Shown here piece by piece: positions 1 through 8,924 of a DNA stretch of 48,345 bases. Source of the stretch: Pelagibacterales bacterium SAG-MED49 (GTDB lineage: Bacteria > Pseudomonadota > Alphaproteobacteria > Pelagibacterales > Pelagibacteraceae). Where the stretch lies: contig JACWEQ010000009.1 in assembly GCA_014653365.1 (NCBI GenBank), forward strand, positions 1 to 48,345, given 5' to 3'. A model generated the notes under the pieces. That model was given only the letters and a program-made list of their open reading frames with translations. It was not told where the DNA came from and did not search any database. Made by a program: the position numbers and the translations under genes. Positions within the stretch are counted from its first letter, which is position 1. The number at the start of each line of letters is the position of its first letter.

Positions 1-110
1 GCATTACCATAAGATGCTGCTTGGGCCCCAGGATTATCTCTATCAAATATAGTTACGTTAAATCCTTTTTTTTGTAAAAACAAAGCGTTGGAGACACCTT
101 GTATTCCAGC
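1..110 (-). repeat. Exact inverted copy of bases 3470-3579 (fragment of the FAD oxidoreductase gene)
   Basis: Bases 1-110 read on the minus strand are identical to 3470-3579, with no mismatch over 110 bases; identity stops at base 111. The copied part encodes residues about 12-48 of the oxidoreductase that starts at 3437, including most of its FAD-binding loop. It runs off the left window edge, so its full length is unknown. It abuts the middle of mreD, so the join breaks a cell-shape gene. An inverted copy only about 3.4 kb from its source, with no divergence, is most simply an amplification or assembly chimera rather than a biological repeat. Confidence 0.95.
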
Positions 111-345
111 CTATCTAAGAAATATTACAATTACACCAAATTTTATGAATGACTGGTTGTCATTATTGTTCACTATTTTATTAGTTAATTCTATTCAGGT
201 TATGAGTTTAGATTTGATATTTTCGATTGATGTGAATTATATTAGATATTCTATTAATTCAGGTATTACTTTTATTTTTTATCCATTGTTTTTATTATTA
301 TTTAATAATTTAGAAAAGAAAATTAAAACTCAAAAAAATGATTAA
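111..345 (+). CDS. mreD: Rod shape-determining protein MreD, C-terminal part only
   Basis: The frame ending at 345 encodes about 77 hydrophobic residues that look like the last membrane helices of MreD, an inner-membrane partner of MreC and MreB in the elongasome. The assignment rests on hydrophobicity and on position directly before mrdA and rodA, the classic mreBCD-mrdA-mrdB order. The stop overlaps the mrdA start by 8 bases, as expected for translational coupling. The 5' part of the gene is missing: upstream of base 111 the sequence is the inverted fragment of another gene. A TTG-initiated frame from base 88 crosses that junction and should not be taken as the real start. Confidence 0.7.
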
Positions 346-2242
346 AGAGAATTTTGGTATAAGAAAATCAGATATTATAAATCGACGAATGTTTATAATA
401 GGAGCTGCAAAACTAGTTATTTTTGGTGGAATAGTTGCGCGCTTATTCTCACTTCAGATTAATGACAATAAAAAATATTTAACATTGTCTGATAAGAATA
501 GAATAAGAGAATGGAAACTGCCTCCTACAAGAGGAAATATAGTTGATTATTTTGGAAATGTTATTGCTGGTAACTTAAAAGTTTATCAATTACATGTTAT
601 TCCAGAACAAGTTGAAAACTTTAATTATTTAATTTCAAGATTAAAAGTAATTCTTAATTTAAGTAATAAGAGAGTTGAAAAAATCAAAAATAAAAAAAAA
701 CAATTAAAACCATGGGAAAGTTTAGTTGTTTCTGAAAATTTAAGTTGGGATGAATTCTCAAAAATAAATAATTATTTATATGAATTAGTTGGTGTAAAAC
801 CAGTAATGACAATTTCTAGAAATTATCCATTTAGTGATATCTACACACATGTGTTAGGTTATGTCAGTCAACCAAATGAAGAAGATATTTTGGAAAATGA
901 AGTTATCCAGGAAAAATTTGTGCCAGGAATAAAAATTGGTAAATTAGGATTAGAAAAAACACTAGAAAATGACTTAATTGGTGTAAATGATATTCAAAGA
1001 TACGAAGTTAATGCATATGGTAAAAGAATAAATCAACTTGAATATCAAAAAGGCAAACAAGGTTCAAAAATTCGTTTAACACTTGATACAGAAGTACAAA
1101 AATTATCTGCTGAACTAATGCAAGGTAAAGCTGGTTCCATAAGTGTCATGGATATTTATACAGGAGAAATAATTGCGATGTATTCATCACCTTCATATAA
1201 CCCTAATTCATTTTTATTTGGTATCAGTCAAGATGAATGGCAATTAATTAGAAATAATCCACTTAAACCCTTAATAAATAAAACACTTTCAGGTCTTTAC
1301 TCTCCCGGTTCGACAATAAAGCCTATAGTTGCTTTATCAGCCTTGGAAAATGGGATAATGGGCACAAATTTCAAAGTTCAATGTAAGGGTAAAATGGAAC
1401 TTCATGGCCAAACTTTTCACTGCTGGAAGGAAAAAGGACATGGATGGATGAGTTTGAATAATGCAATGAAACAATCTTGCGATACTTATTTTTATGAAAT
1501 TGCAAGAAAACTTGGTGTAGATAAATTAAAAGTGACTGCAGAAAGATTTGGTTTAGGAAAAAAAGTTTTAGGTGAATATTTTGAAAATGAAAAAGCAGGT
1601 CAATTTCCTGATACAAGATGGAAAATAAACGAACTTGGTAAAGGTTGGGTATTAGGCGAAACTTTAATAACAGGTATTGGTCAAGGTTATACTCAAACGA
1701 CACCTATACAGCTTTGTTTAATGACAGCGCAAATAGCAAATGGTGGTTATAAAATTAAACCTAAAATTTTGACTGACGATAATCAACTAGCATCAGAACA
1801 AGTAAAAAAAGCTATGCAAGATTCTAAAATTAATTATTTTTATACACCACTTTATGATGATCAAAAAAATATTAAAATTATTCAAGAGGCAATGTTTAGT
1901 TCTACCAATGAATTATATGGTACCTCTTACAAATCAAGAATAGATGATCCAAAGTATCAATTTGCTGGTAAAACAGGTACTGCACAAGTCAAACGAATTA
2001 GTAAAAGAGAACGAGAACTTGATTTAAAAACTTTCCAAATTCCCTATGAAGAAAGAGATCATGCATTATATGTTGCATTTGGTCCTTATAAAAATCCAAG
2101 ATATGCATTAAGCATCATTGTGGAGCATGGTGGCTCTGGTAGTTCAACTGCAGCACCAATGGCTACTAAATTATTTAAATTAATAGTTGATCGACATCAT
2201 TATAGAAAACAACTTTCAGATTATAAAGAGTTTAATATTTAA
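338..2242 (+). CDS. mrdA: Penicillin-binding protein 2, peptidoglycan DD-transpeptidase of the elongasome
   Basis: Cross-links peptidoglycan during cell elongation, working with the glycosyltransferase RodA. The 634 residues match the usual PBP2 length. One membrane anchor lies at about residues 16-40, followed by the dimerization/pedestal region with the RGNIVDYFGN box near 65-75. The transpeptidase motifs are complete: STIK with the nucleophile Ser325, SCD at 380-382, and KTG at 545-547. The ATG overlaps the mreD end by 8 bases, and the stop is immediately followed by the rodA ATG, so the three genes form one operon. No anomaly was seen in this gene. Confidence 0.95.
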   Translation: MIKENFGIRKSDIINRRMFIIGAAKLVIFGGIVARLFSLQINDNKKYLTLSDKNRIREWKLPPTRGNIVDYFGNVIAGNLKVYQLHVIPEQVENFNYLISRLKVILNLSNKRVEKIKNKKKQLKPWESLVVSENLSWDEFSKINNYLYELVGVKPVMTISRNYPFSDIYTHVLGYVSQPNEEDILENEVIQEKFVPGIKIGKLGLEKTLENDLIGVNDIQRYEVNAYGKRINQLEYQKGKQGSKIRLTLDTEVQKLSAELMQGKAGSISVMDIYTGEIIAMYSSPSYNPNSFLFGISQDEWQLIRNNPLKPLINKTLSGLYSPGSTIKPIVALSALENGIMGTNFKVQCKGKMELHGQTFHCWKEKGHGWMSLNNAMKQSCDTYFYEIARKLGVDKLKVTAERFGLGKKVLGEYFENEKAGQFPDTRWKINELGKGWVLGETLITGIGQGYTQTTPIQLCLMTAQIANGGYKIKPKILTDDNQLASEQVKKAMQDSKINYFYTPLYDDQKNIKIIQEAMFSSTNELYGTSYKSRIDDPKYQFAGKTGTAQVKRISKRERELDLKTFQIPYEERDHALYVAFGPYKNPRYALSIIVEHGGSGSSTAAPMATKLFKLIVDRHHYRKQLSDYKEFNI

Positions 2243-3367
2243 ATGTTTCAACATACTCGACTAAACTCAGATCAAAATTTTATTCAAAAAGTTAAAAATT
2301 TAGATTATATTTTATTGTTAAGTATTTTTATTCTATCAGTCTTAAGTTTATTTGTTATGTATTCTACTGATGGAGGTGAATTGCTTTATCATACAAAAAG
2401 TCATTTGATTAAATTATCAGTATTTTTTGTTTTAATGTTGCTAATTTCTTTGTTTAATATTAAATTTTGGCATCTTATCTCCTACTTTTTATATGTGATT
2501 ATTATTTTATTATTAATTTGGGTATCTATTTATGGAATAAAAGTTTCTGGCTCACAAAGATGGATGAATTTATATTTTTTAGCGCTTCAACCATCAGAAT
2601 TAATGAAAATAGGAATTATTTTATGTCTAGCAAAATATTATCACAGAGTAAGTGTTGAGAAAGTAAATTCATTTACTAGTATTTTTTTTGCCTTAACTAT
2701 AATTTTAATTCCAATTATTCTAGTTATATCTCAACCAGATCTAGGAACTTCTATATTAATTGCATTGAGTGGATTAATTATATTATGGTTAGGAGGAGTT
2801 AAAATTAAGTATTTCTTTTTCTCTTTTATATCCTTTCTAATATCATTACCTTTTATTATTTCAAATTTACAACCTTATCAAAAGCTAAGAATTTTAACCT
2901 TTTTAGACCCTGATAGAGATCCATTAGGAGCTGGATATCAAATTATTCAATCTAAAATTGCTATTGGTTCGGGAGGATTTTCGGGTAAAGGTTTTCTTCA
3001 AGGTACTCAAAGTTATTTAGATTTTCTTCCAGAAAAGCATACCGATTTTATCTTTACTTTATTTTCAGAAGAATTTGGTTTTATTGGATCGACTGGACTT
3101 TTATTATTATATTTAATTATTATTATCAGAATAATTAGAATTGGTGTTATTTCACGTAACAGCTTTGCAAAATTATTTTGTTTTGGCTTTGCATTTTCAA
3201 TTTTTATTTATATTACTGTTAATCTATCTATGGTGTTAGGTTTATTACCTATAGTAGGGTCGCCACTGCCAATAATGTCATATGGTGGCTCTTCTATGCT
3301 AGCGACAATGATTGGTTTTGGTATTGTATTGAGTGCAAAGGTTCATAGCAAACAGACAATAGCATAA
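2243..3367 (+). CDS. rodA: Rod shape-determining protein RodA, SEDS peptidoglycan glycosyltransferase
   Basis: A polytopic inner-membrane protein of 374 residues, the normal RodA size, that polymerizes lipid II during elongation together with PBP2. About ten hydrophobic helices are visible. The SEDS signatures include SQPDLGTS near 163-170, the DPDRDPLGAGYQ loop at about 222-233, and LPEKHTDFIF near 262-271, where Asp268 matches the catalytic aspartate of the family. The C-terminal segment ending PIMSYGGSSM is also typical. It starts directly after the mrdA stop with no gap. A short non-coding stretch of 69 bases follows. Confidence 0.95.
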   Translation: MFQHTRLNSDQNFIQKVKNLDYILLLSIFILSVLSLFVMYSTDGGELLYHTKSHLIKLSVFFVLMLLISLFNIKFWHLISYFLYVIIILLLIWVSIYGIKVSGSQRWMNLYFLALQPSELMKIGIILCLAKYYHRVSVEKVNSFTSIFFALTIILIPIILVISQPDLGTSILIALSGLIILWLGGVKIKYFFFSFISFLISLPFIISNLQPYQKLRILTFLDPDRDPLGAGYQIIQSKIAIGSGGFSGKGFLQGTQSYLDFLPEKHTDFIFTLFSEEFGFIGSTGLLLLYLIIIIRIIRIGVISRNSFAKLFCFGFAFSIFIYITVNLSMVLGLLPIVGSPLPIMSYGGSSMLATMIGFGIVLSAKVHSKQTIA

Positions 3368-3388
3368 TCAGTTCTAATATAAAGTGTG

Positions 3389-3394
3389 TATAAT
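3389..3394 (+). promoter_or_regulatory. Possible -10 element (TATAAT) for the FAD oxidoreductase gene
   Basis: A perfect TATAAT lies in the 69-base gap after rodA, 43 bases before the GTG start at 3437, and is preceded by alternating TG (GTGTG). No good -35 hexamer is visible 17 bases upstream, and chance matches are common in such AT-rich DNA, so this is tentative. Confidence 0.35.
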
Positions 3395-3436
3395 TTGCCT
3401 CTATTCAATGTTTAAATATTGGTTATATAAGTTCTC

Positions 3437-4678
3437 GTGAATAAAAATATTAAAGTAGGTATAATTGGTGCTGGAATACAAGGTGTCTCCAACGCTTTGT
3501 TTTTACAAAAAAAAGGATTTAACGTAACTATATTTGATAGAGATAATCCTGGGGCCCAAGCAGCATCTTATGGTAATGCGGGTCACTTTTCACCTTATGC
3601 ATCTGTACCTTTAAATAGACCAGACGTTTTAGCAGATGTTCCTGCGATGCTATTAAGCTCTTCTGGACCACTTGCTTTAAAATGGAATTATGTTCCAAAA
3701 ATGATTCCTTGGTTTGTAAAATTTATTATGAATTCAACTACAAAAAAAATGATGCACACAGCTAAAAATATGCATCAGATTTTAGATTTAGCCTTACCAG
3801 CTTATGATGAGCTATTTGATGAAATTGATTTAGAAGGTTTGGTTGAAAATAAAGGAATTCTTTATATCTGGAATGATAAAGATTTAAAAAGTAGAGAACT
3901 CGAAATTAAAATTCGAGATGAATTAGGTGTATCTCAACAGTTAGTTAATAAATCTGAAATTCATGATTTAGAACCCCATATAAAACCAATCTATCATGCT
4001 GGTGTTTATTATCCTTATGCAAGACATGCAAGAAATCCTAAAAAAATTCTTTTAAAACTTTTTGATTTATTTTTAAAAAAAGGTGGAAAGTTTAATAAAG
4101 AAAATATTAAAGATATAAATTTTAATAAAGAAAAACCTATATTTAAAACTGAAAATCAAAGTTTTATATTTGATAAAGCTGTAATTGCTTGTGGAGCATT
4201 TTCAAAAAAATTAACTGATAATTTTGGTGAAAATATACCTCTAGATACTGAAAGAGGTTATCATGTTCATTTTAAAAACTGTGATCATTTACTAAGCAGA
4301 CCTGTGATATTTTCTAACCGTGGATTCGGTATAACTCCAATGGAACAAGGTCTAAGAGTGGTTGGAACGGTAGAATTTGGAGGTTTAAACAATCCATTAT
4401 CAAAATCTAGAGTAAAAAACTTAATTAATAACGCAAAATATATGCTGGGAGATTTACCTGAACATGAGGATGAATGGTTAGGTTTTAGACCATCTTTACC
4501 TGACTTTCTTCCAGTAATGGGGCCTTCTAAAAACCATAAAAATATTTTTTACTGTTTTGGTCATCATCACTTAGGTTGGACCTTAGGACCTATATCTGGA
4601 AAAATTATCTCTGGAATGATTGCAAATGACAATACCAACTTAGACCTTAAACCTTATAGCTCTCTAAGATTTTGTTAA
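3437..4678 (+). CDS. DadA-like FAD-dependent D-amino-acid dehydrogenase / glycine-oxidase-type oxidoreductase
   Basis: A member of the DAO superfamily that oxidizes the amine carbon of an amino acid or N-methyl amino acid using FAD. The 413 residues match the DadA size. The N-terminus shows the Rossmann motif GAGIQG at 11-16, an acidic residue at the end of the second strand (FDRD), and the QAASYGNAGHFSP loop typical of DadA. Near the C-terminus, FGHHHLGWTLGPISGK is the usual FAD/substrate-closing motif. The start is GTG; no upstream ATG is in frame. The substrate cannot be read from the sequence, and neighbours (rodA upstream, a regulatory phosphatase downstream and convergent) do not help. 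Residues 12-48 are duplicated in inverted orientation at window bases 1-110. Confidence 0.85.
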   Translation: MNKNIKVGIIGAGIQGVSNALFLQKKGFNVTIFDRDNPGAQAASYGNAGHFSPYASVPLNRPDVLADVPAMLLSSSGPLALKWNYVPKMIPWFVKFIMNSTTKKMMHTAKNMHQILDLALPAYDELFDEIDLEGLVENKGILYIWNDKDLKSRELEIKIRDELGVSQQLVNKSEIHDLEPHIKPIYHAGVYYPYARHARNPKKILLKLFDLFLKKGGKFNKENIKDINFNKEKPIFKTENQSFIFDKAVIACGAFSKKLTDNFGENIPLDTERGYHVHFKNCDHLLSRPVIFSNRGFGITPMEQGLRVVGTVEFGGLNNPLSKSRVKNLINNAKYMLGDLPEHEDEWLGFRPSLPDFLPVMGPSKNHKNIFYCFGHHHLGWTLGPISGKIISGMIANDNTNLDLKPYSSLRFC

Positions 4679-4682
4679 AAAA

Positions 4683-5972
4683 TTATTTACTATCTATGAC
4701 TACAATTGTTAAATCATCTTTTTGTATATATTTAGAATTAAGAACATTATCAATAATCAATTTTAATCTTTCATTGTTTGGTTTGTCTTTATATCTCGTG
4801 ATATAATTTTGAAAACCTTTTGCGCCAAGCTCATTACCTTCAGGGTTTTTTATTTCCGTGATACCATCAGTAAAAATATACATTGAACTTTTTTCAAAAT
4901 TTATTTTATATTCTTTATATTCTGTTTTTTTAACAATACCTAAGGGAGGACCAGCTTCTTCAAAATTTGAAAAATTACCAACTTGATCTATTATAATTGG
5001 TGGTTCATGTCCTGCATTAGCTAATAAAAGTTCATTAGAATTATTGTCATAAATTCCAATTAACATGGTTACAAACATTCCTCTAGATATTGTCTCACAT
5101 ATCTCATTGTTTAATTGAATTAGTAAGCTTGCAGGAGAAAAATTTGTTTTACTTAAACAACTATATAAACTTGAAGCTTTAGACATTAGCAATGATGATT
5201 TTATTCCTTTACCTGATACATCGGCTACACCAAATCCATATTTACCATCTCCTAAATCATTAAAATTATAAAAATCCCCTGATACTACTTTTGCAGGAAT
5301 ATTAATCCCAGCTAAGGGAAATGGTTCTTTTTTATTTGAGGACAAAAGTGATTTTTGAATTTCTCCAACAATTTCAACTTCCTTTTGAATTTTATTTTGT
5401 TCAATCATATCTTTAGCCATTTTAGCATTTCGAATAGCTAGAGCTGCAGGAGTTGACAAAAGTTCTAAAAGTTTTCGATCATCTTCAATAAATAGCTTGT
5501 CATCTGTTTTTTTATTTAAACAATGAATTACACCAATACATTCGTTTGCAGCAATTAATGGTGAACACAAAACTGAGAAAGTTGTAAAGTTAGTTTTATT
5601 ATCAAGATCAAAATAAAATTCTGCAATATCTCTTACATCTTTTCTAACATCACCAACTCTTATACATTTTCTAAGTTCAACAGCCTTGCCCATTACACCA
5701 TCTTTTAAATCAAGCTCATAATCTTCTAAATAATCTTGATGAAGAGAAGCGATACATTCAAATTTTTTTTTCTTGTCATTAATTAAAAAGATATTTGCAG
5801 CTTGAGCATTAAGTCTTGCAATAATAAGTTCCAAGGCTGTTTTTAAAGTTTCATTTAAATCAAGAGAAATAGCAAACTCTTGATTCATTTTATTAATTAT
5901 TTGAATATCAATATTATCCTGGGATTTTTTTTCAGGTTTTGTATCAACAGGTTTTTTTGTATTAAAAAACAT
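4683..5972 (-). CDS. GAF-domain SpoIIE/RsbU-type PP2C serine phosphatase
   Basis: Probably a cytosolic signal-controlled phosphatase that dephosphorylates a STAS-domain protein in a partner switch; the only STAS protein in this window is at 32908-33213. The order is a short polar N-terminus, a GAF sensor at about 33-185, a linker helix carrying EIVGEIQKSLL at about 200-210, and a SpoIIE phosphatase domain at about 222-429. Metal-binding aspartates are present in VSGDFYNF (Asp233), ADVSGKG (Asp251), FTDGITE and the C-terminal DDLTIVV. There is no membrane segment or signal peptide. The GAF ligand is unknown. The gene converges on the oxidoreductase with a 4-base gap and is divergent from pilD, separated by about 180 bases. 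Confidence 0.9.
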   Translation of the reverse strand: MFFNTKKPVDTKPEKKSQDNIDIQIINKMNQEFAISLDLNETLKTALELIIARLNAQAANIFLINDKKKKFECIASLHQDYLEDYELDLKDGVMGKAVELRKCIRVGDVRKDVRDIAEFYFDLDNKTNFTTFSVLCSPLIAANECIGVIHCLNKKTDDKLFIEDDRKLLELLSTPAALAIRNAKMAKDMIEQNKIQKEVEIVGEIQKSLLSSNKKEPFPLAGINIPAKVVSGDFYNFNDLGDGKYGFGVADVSGKGIKSSLLMSKASSLYSCLSKTNFSPASLLIQLNNEICETISRGMFVTMLIGIYDNNSNELLLANAGHEPPIIIDQVGNFSNFEEAGPPLGIVKKTEYKEYKINFEKSSMYIFTDGITEIKNPEGNELGAKGFQNYITRYKDKPNNERLKLIIDNVLNSKYIQKDDLTIVVIDSK

Positions 5973-6080
5973 TATTTTATTAACTAGTATTTTAACTCTT
6001 ATTTGGTAAATTTAGCAAATATGGAAATCATACTTTATAGCCCAAATTTATATGTACACTTATATGATGCGGTCTTGGTA

Positions 6081-6120
6081 GTCCAACTGCTAATTAGCGG
6101 TTTTGCTGAATTTGCAGGAC
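6081..6120. promoter_or_regulatory. Imperfect 40-base hairpin in the divergent pilD / GAF-phosphatase intergenic region
   Basis: The 180-base gap at 5973-6152 holds a long imperfect inverted repeat. Arm one reads GTC, a CAA bulge, CTGC, T, AATT, AGC; the loop is GGTTTT; arm two reads GCT, a G bulge, AATT, T, GCAG, GAC. Inside it, GCTAATTAGC at 6089-6098 is a perfect 10-base palindrome. The region is richer in G and C than its surroundings. It could be an RNA element in the pilD leader, a small RNA, or an operator serving both divergent genes. No known RNA family was recognised. Confidence 0.4.
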
Positions 6121-6152
6121 AATTTAAACTTTAATCCTTATCTTATTTAACG

Positions 6153-6917
6153 GTGGATTTATTTCTAATTATTTTAGCAGCATCACTTTTTGGTAGTTTT
6201 GCAAATGTCTGTATTTATCGACTGCCTTTAGAAAAAGGTGTAGTAGGTGGTAGATCTTATTGCCCAAAGTGTAAAAAAAAAATTGTTTGGTATGACAATA
6301 TTCCAATTATATCTTATTTATTAATTAGTGGTAAATGTCGAAAGTGTAAAATGTCAATTTCGTCTCAATATCCAATGGTTGAATTTTTACACATTATATC
6401 TTTCATCATTATCTATTTTTTATTTGGTGTCTCTACTACATCAATATTATTAATGATTTTGGCACTAACATTTATCATAATTTTTTTTATAGACTTAAAA
6501 CATTATATAATTCCAAATATCTTAACTTTTCCGTTAATGGCTTTAGGATTTATAAAATCATTTGATCCAAACATAAATTCATTATTTCCAAATTATATTA
6601 ACTCACTAATTGGAGGAATATTTGGGTATGTTATTATTTGGTTAATTATTTTTTTTTATAAACAAGTAAAGAATAAAGAAGGCATGGGTTTGGGTGATGC
6701 AAAACTTCTAGCAGTAATAGGTTTTTGGTTTGGATGGATTGCAATACCATTTGTCATATTTAGTTCTTCAATTGTTGCCTTAATTTTAGTTATTCCAAGT
6801 TTAGTAAATAAGACTAGAAAATTTTCATCACAAATTCCTTTTGGCCCTTATATAGTTATTGGATGTATCTTATATGTGATATTTATAGATCAATATAAAA
6901 ATTTATTATTTGGATGA
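6153..6917 (+). CDS. pilD: Prepilin leader peptidase / N-methyltransferase (type IV pilus)
   Basis: An inner-membrane aspartyl protease (family A24) that cleaves the leader of all prepilins encoded in this window and methylates the new N-terminus. The 254 residues form about seven to eight helices. The N-terminal cytosolic loop has the two zinc-binding CxxC pairs (C37/C40 and C62/C65). The catalytic aspartates are Asp114 in FFIDLKHYIIPN and Asp182 in GMGLGDAKLL. The start is GTG; an upstream in-frame alternative was not seen. Its last bases overlap the start of the CHASE2 phosphatase by 4, so the peptidase and a signalling phosphatase are translated together. Confidence 0.95.
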   Translation: MDLFLIILAASLFGSFANVCIYRLPLEKGVVGGRSYCPKCKKKIVWYDNIPIISYLLISGKCRKCKMSISSQYPMVEFLHIISFIIIYFLFGVSTTSILLMILALTFIIIFFIDLKHYIIPNILTFPLMALGFIKSFDPNINSLFPNYINSLIGGIFGYVIIWLIIFFYKQVKNKEGMGLGDAKLLAVIGFWFGWIAIPFVIFSSSIVALILVIPSLVNKTRKFSSQIPFGPYIVIGCILYVIFIDQYKNLLFG

Positions 6918-8917
6918 AAAATAAAAAACTAATATCATTAGTCCTTCTATTAATATTTTTAATAACCCTGAAAGTTATTAACCCATCTATAGTTCAAAAA
7001 ATTTCATTTATTAATTACGATTTTTATCAAAAAGTTTTTAATAGAGGTAAAGTTACAGGTGTCACAATTGTTGATATTGATGAAAAAAGTATAGCGAAGA
7101 TTGGACAGTTTCCATGGCGTAGAGATATTTATTCAAAAATTTTATATAATTTAAATCAGTATAATCCTTCTGCTGTAGCATTTGATATTGTCTTTAGCGA
7201 ACATGATAAGCAAAATCCAAAAGATTTACTCATTCAGCTCCAAAAAGAAACCAATAAATTAATCGATATAGAGGTCACAAATACTAATCAAATTTTTATT
7301 GATAGTTTATCAAAGTCAAAAGTAATCTTGCCTATTCTTGGAGAGCCAAACGATAGTTTTATCAAAAATAATTCTAAACCAAAACTAAGAGTGCTTGCAA
7401 AAGGTAATGATCCTAGAGACTATATTTATAAATATAAAAATAAAATTACTTCACTAGAAGAAATAAATAATGCAGCAAGTGGAATAGGCTCAATTTCCTT
7501 AATACCAAGTATTGACGGAATAATTAGAAAAATACCTGTTTTATATAATATTGATAATTCAATTTGGCCATCTATTGCTCTAGAAACAATACGTATTGCA
7601 ACAAAACAAAAAAATATACTAGTTAAAACTAATGATTATGGAATTGAATTAATAAAAACTAGAAAAAATGTAATTCCAAGTGATCAAAATGCTGTAATTA
7701 ATATTAAGTTCAGGGATTTTAATAAAGATAACTATATCTCAGCTATAGACGTTATTAATGATGATTTTGATAAAAAAAGAATTGAAAATAAAATAGTTCT
7801 AATAGGATCTTCTGCTCAAGCACTGTTTGATATCGTTAAAACTGCAGATGGAAAAGTAGTTCCAGGTGTCCAGATACATGCCCATGTTATTGATAATATT
7901 TTAAATAACGAGAGTATTATAAAAAATTTATATACACAAATTGCTGAAAATATATTTTTTATTTTATTGATAATTTTTTTAGTTTTTATTCCAATGAAAA
8001 TAAAACCAAAATTTAGTATTATTTTTTTTATTGGTTCAATAGTTTTTATAAATTTAATTAGTATTGTAATTTATCAATTTAATTTTTATTTAGACTCATT
8101 ATTTTCAAGTATTGCAGCAACAGTAATATTTATGACCTCATTATATTTTAGGTACTTAGATGAAAATATTATTGCTATAGAGAATGATAAAAAGCAATCT
8201 ATCTTGAAAAAGGAAAGAGAAATTGCTGGTGAGGTTCAAAAAAAATTATTTCCTAATAATAAAAAAATTGAACAATATATTTTTGCCAAAAATACACCTG
8301 CAAAGGATGTATCCGGTGATTATTATGATTATTATCAAATAAATGATAATGAAATTTATTTTATTTTAGGTGATGTAACAGGAAAAGGAATAAAAGCTGG
8401 AATATTGATGGCAAATGCTGCAGCTGTTTTTAGATCACTTACAAAAATGAATTCTTCGGTTGCTAAAACAGCTTTATATATAAACAATCAAGTAAAAGAC
8501 TCATCTTACCAATCTATGTTTATTACAGCTATTTTAGGAAGAATTAATATTGATAAAAAAGAGATGGAATTTATTAATATGGGGCATGAACCTATGATGG
8601 TTTTAGATGAAAATTTTAATTTTGAATATGTAAAATCTACTCTTCCTCCATCTGGTTTAATGTCTGTTAAAGATGAAAGTTTTTTTAAAACTACCACAAT
8701 AGATATATCCAATAAAACTATTTTAATTTACACGGACGGAGTTACAGAAGGTTATATAGACGAAGGTAAAGAGTTAGAGGTAGAGGGTTTTGAAAAAGAA
8801 ATTAAAAAACTTAATACTACTTCACCTGAAATAATTATTAATCATGCAACTAAAATATTAACTGAAAAAGGATACACTTTAAGAGATGATATAACTGCTC
8901 TTGGAATTAAATTATAA
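6914..8917 (+). CDS. CHASE2-domain transmembrane SpoIIE-type PP2C serine phosphatase
   Basis: A membrane receptor phosphatase that should sense something in the periplasm and dephosphorylate a cytosolic partner. A signal anchor at about 6-24 is followed by a periplasmic CHASE2 domain at about 45-330; VTIVDIDEKSIAKIGQFPW and the AFDIVFSE strand are typical of that family. Three helices follow at about 343-360, 367-388 and 393-412, then the linker helix EIAGEVQKKLF and a SpoIIE phosphatase at about 455-667. The metal aspartates are present in SGDYYDY (Asp469), GDVTGKG (Asp487), YTDGVTE and RDDITALG. The ATG overlaps the pilD stop by 4 bases, which ties this sensor to pilus production. The ligand is unknown. 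Confidence 0.9.
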   Translation: MKNKKLISLVLLLIFLITLKVINPSIVQKISFINYDFYQKVFNRGKVTGVTIVDIDEKSIAKIGQFPWRRDIYSKILYNLNQYNPSAVAFDIVFSEHDKQNPKDLLIQLQKETNKLIDIEVTNTNQIFIDSLSKSKVILPILGEPNDSFIKNNSKPKLRVLAKGNDPRDYIYKYKNKITSLEEINNAASGIGSISLIPSIDGIIRKIPVLYNIDNSIWPSIALETIRIATKQKNILVKTNDYGIELIKTRKNVIPSDQNAVINIKFRDFNKDNYISAIDVINDDFDKKRIENKIVLIGSSAQALFDIVKTADGKVVPGVQIHAHVIDNILNNESIIKNLYTQIAENIFFILLIIFLVFIPMKIKPKFSIIFFIGSIVFINLISIVIYQFNFYLDSLFSSIAATVIFMTSLYFRYLDENIIAIENDKKQSILKKEREIAGEVQKKLFPNNKKIEQYIFAKNTPAKDVSGDYYDYYQINDNEIYFILGDVTGKGIKAGILMANAAAVFRSLTKMNSSVAKTALYINNQVKDSSYQSMFITAILGRINIDKKEMEFINMGHEPMMVLDENFNFEYVKSTLPPSGLMSVKDESFFKTTTIDISNKTILIYTDGVTEGYIDEGKELEVEGFEKEIKKLNTTSPEIIINHATKILTEKGYTLRDDITALGIKL

Positions 8918-8924
8918 ACAAAAC

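Noticed and set aside
1..110. Terminal inverted repeat of a mobile element
   Set aside because: The matching copy is inside an intact oxidoreductase gene, there is no transposase or target duplication, and the identity ends at a broken core gene.
88..345. TTG-started frame giving an 85-residue protein
   Set aside because: Its first eight codons lie in the inverted foreign fragment; only the part after base 110 is real mreD sequence.
1371..1703. 110-residue minus-strand frame inside mrdA
   Set aside because: It lies wholly inside the well-supported PBP2 gene, on the opposite strand, and has low-complexity composition.
5973..6152. tRNA or known riboswitch in the pilD leader
   Set aside because: No cloverleaf, anticodon arm or recognised riboswitch core was found; only the imperfect hairpin is supported.
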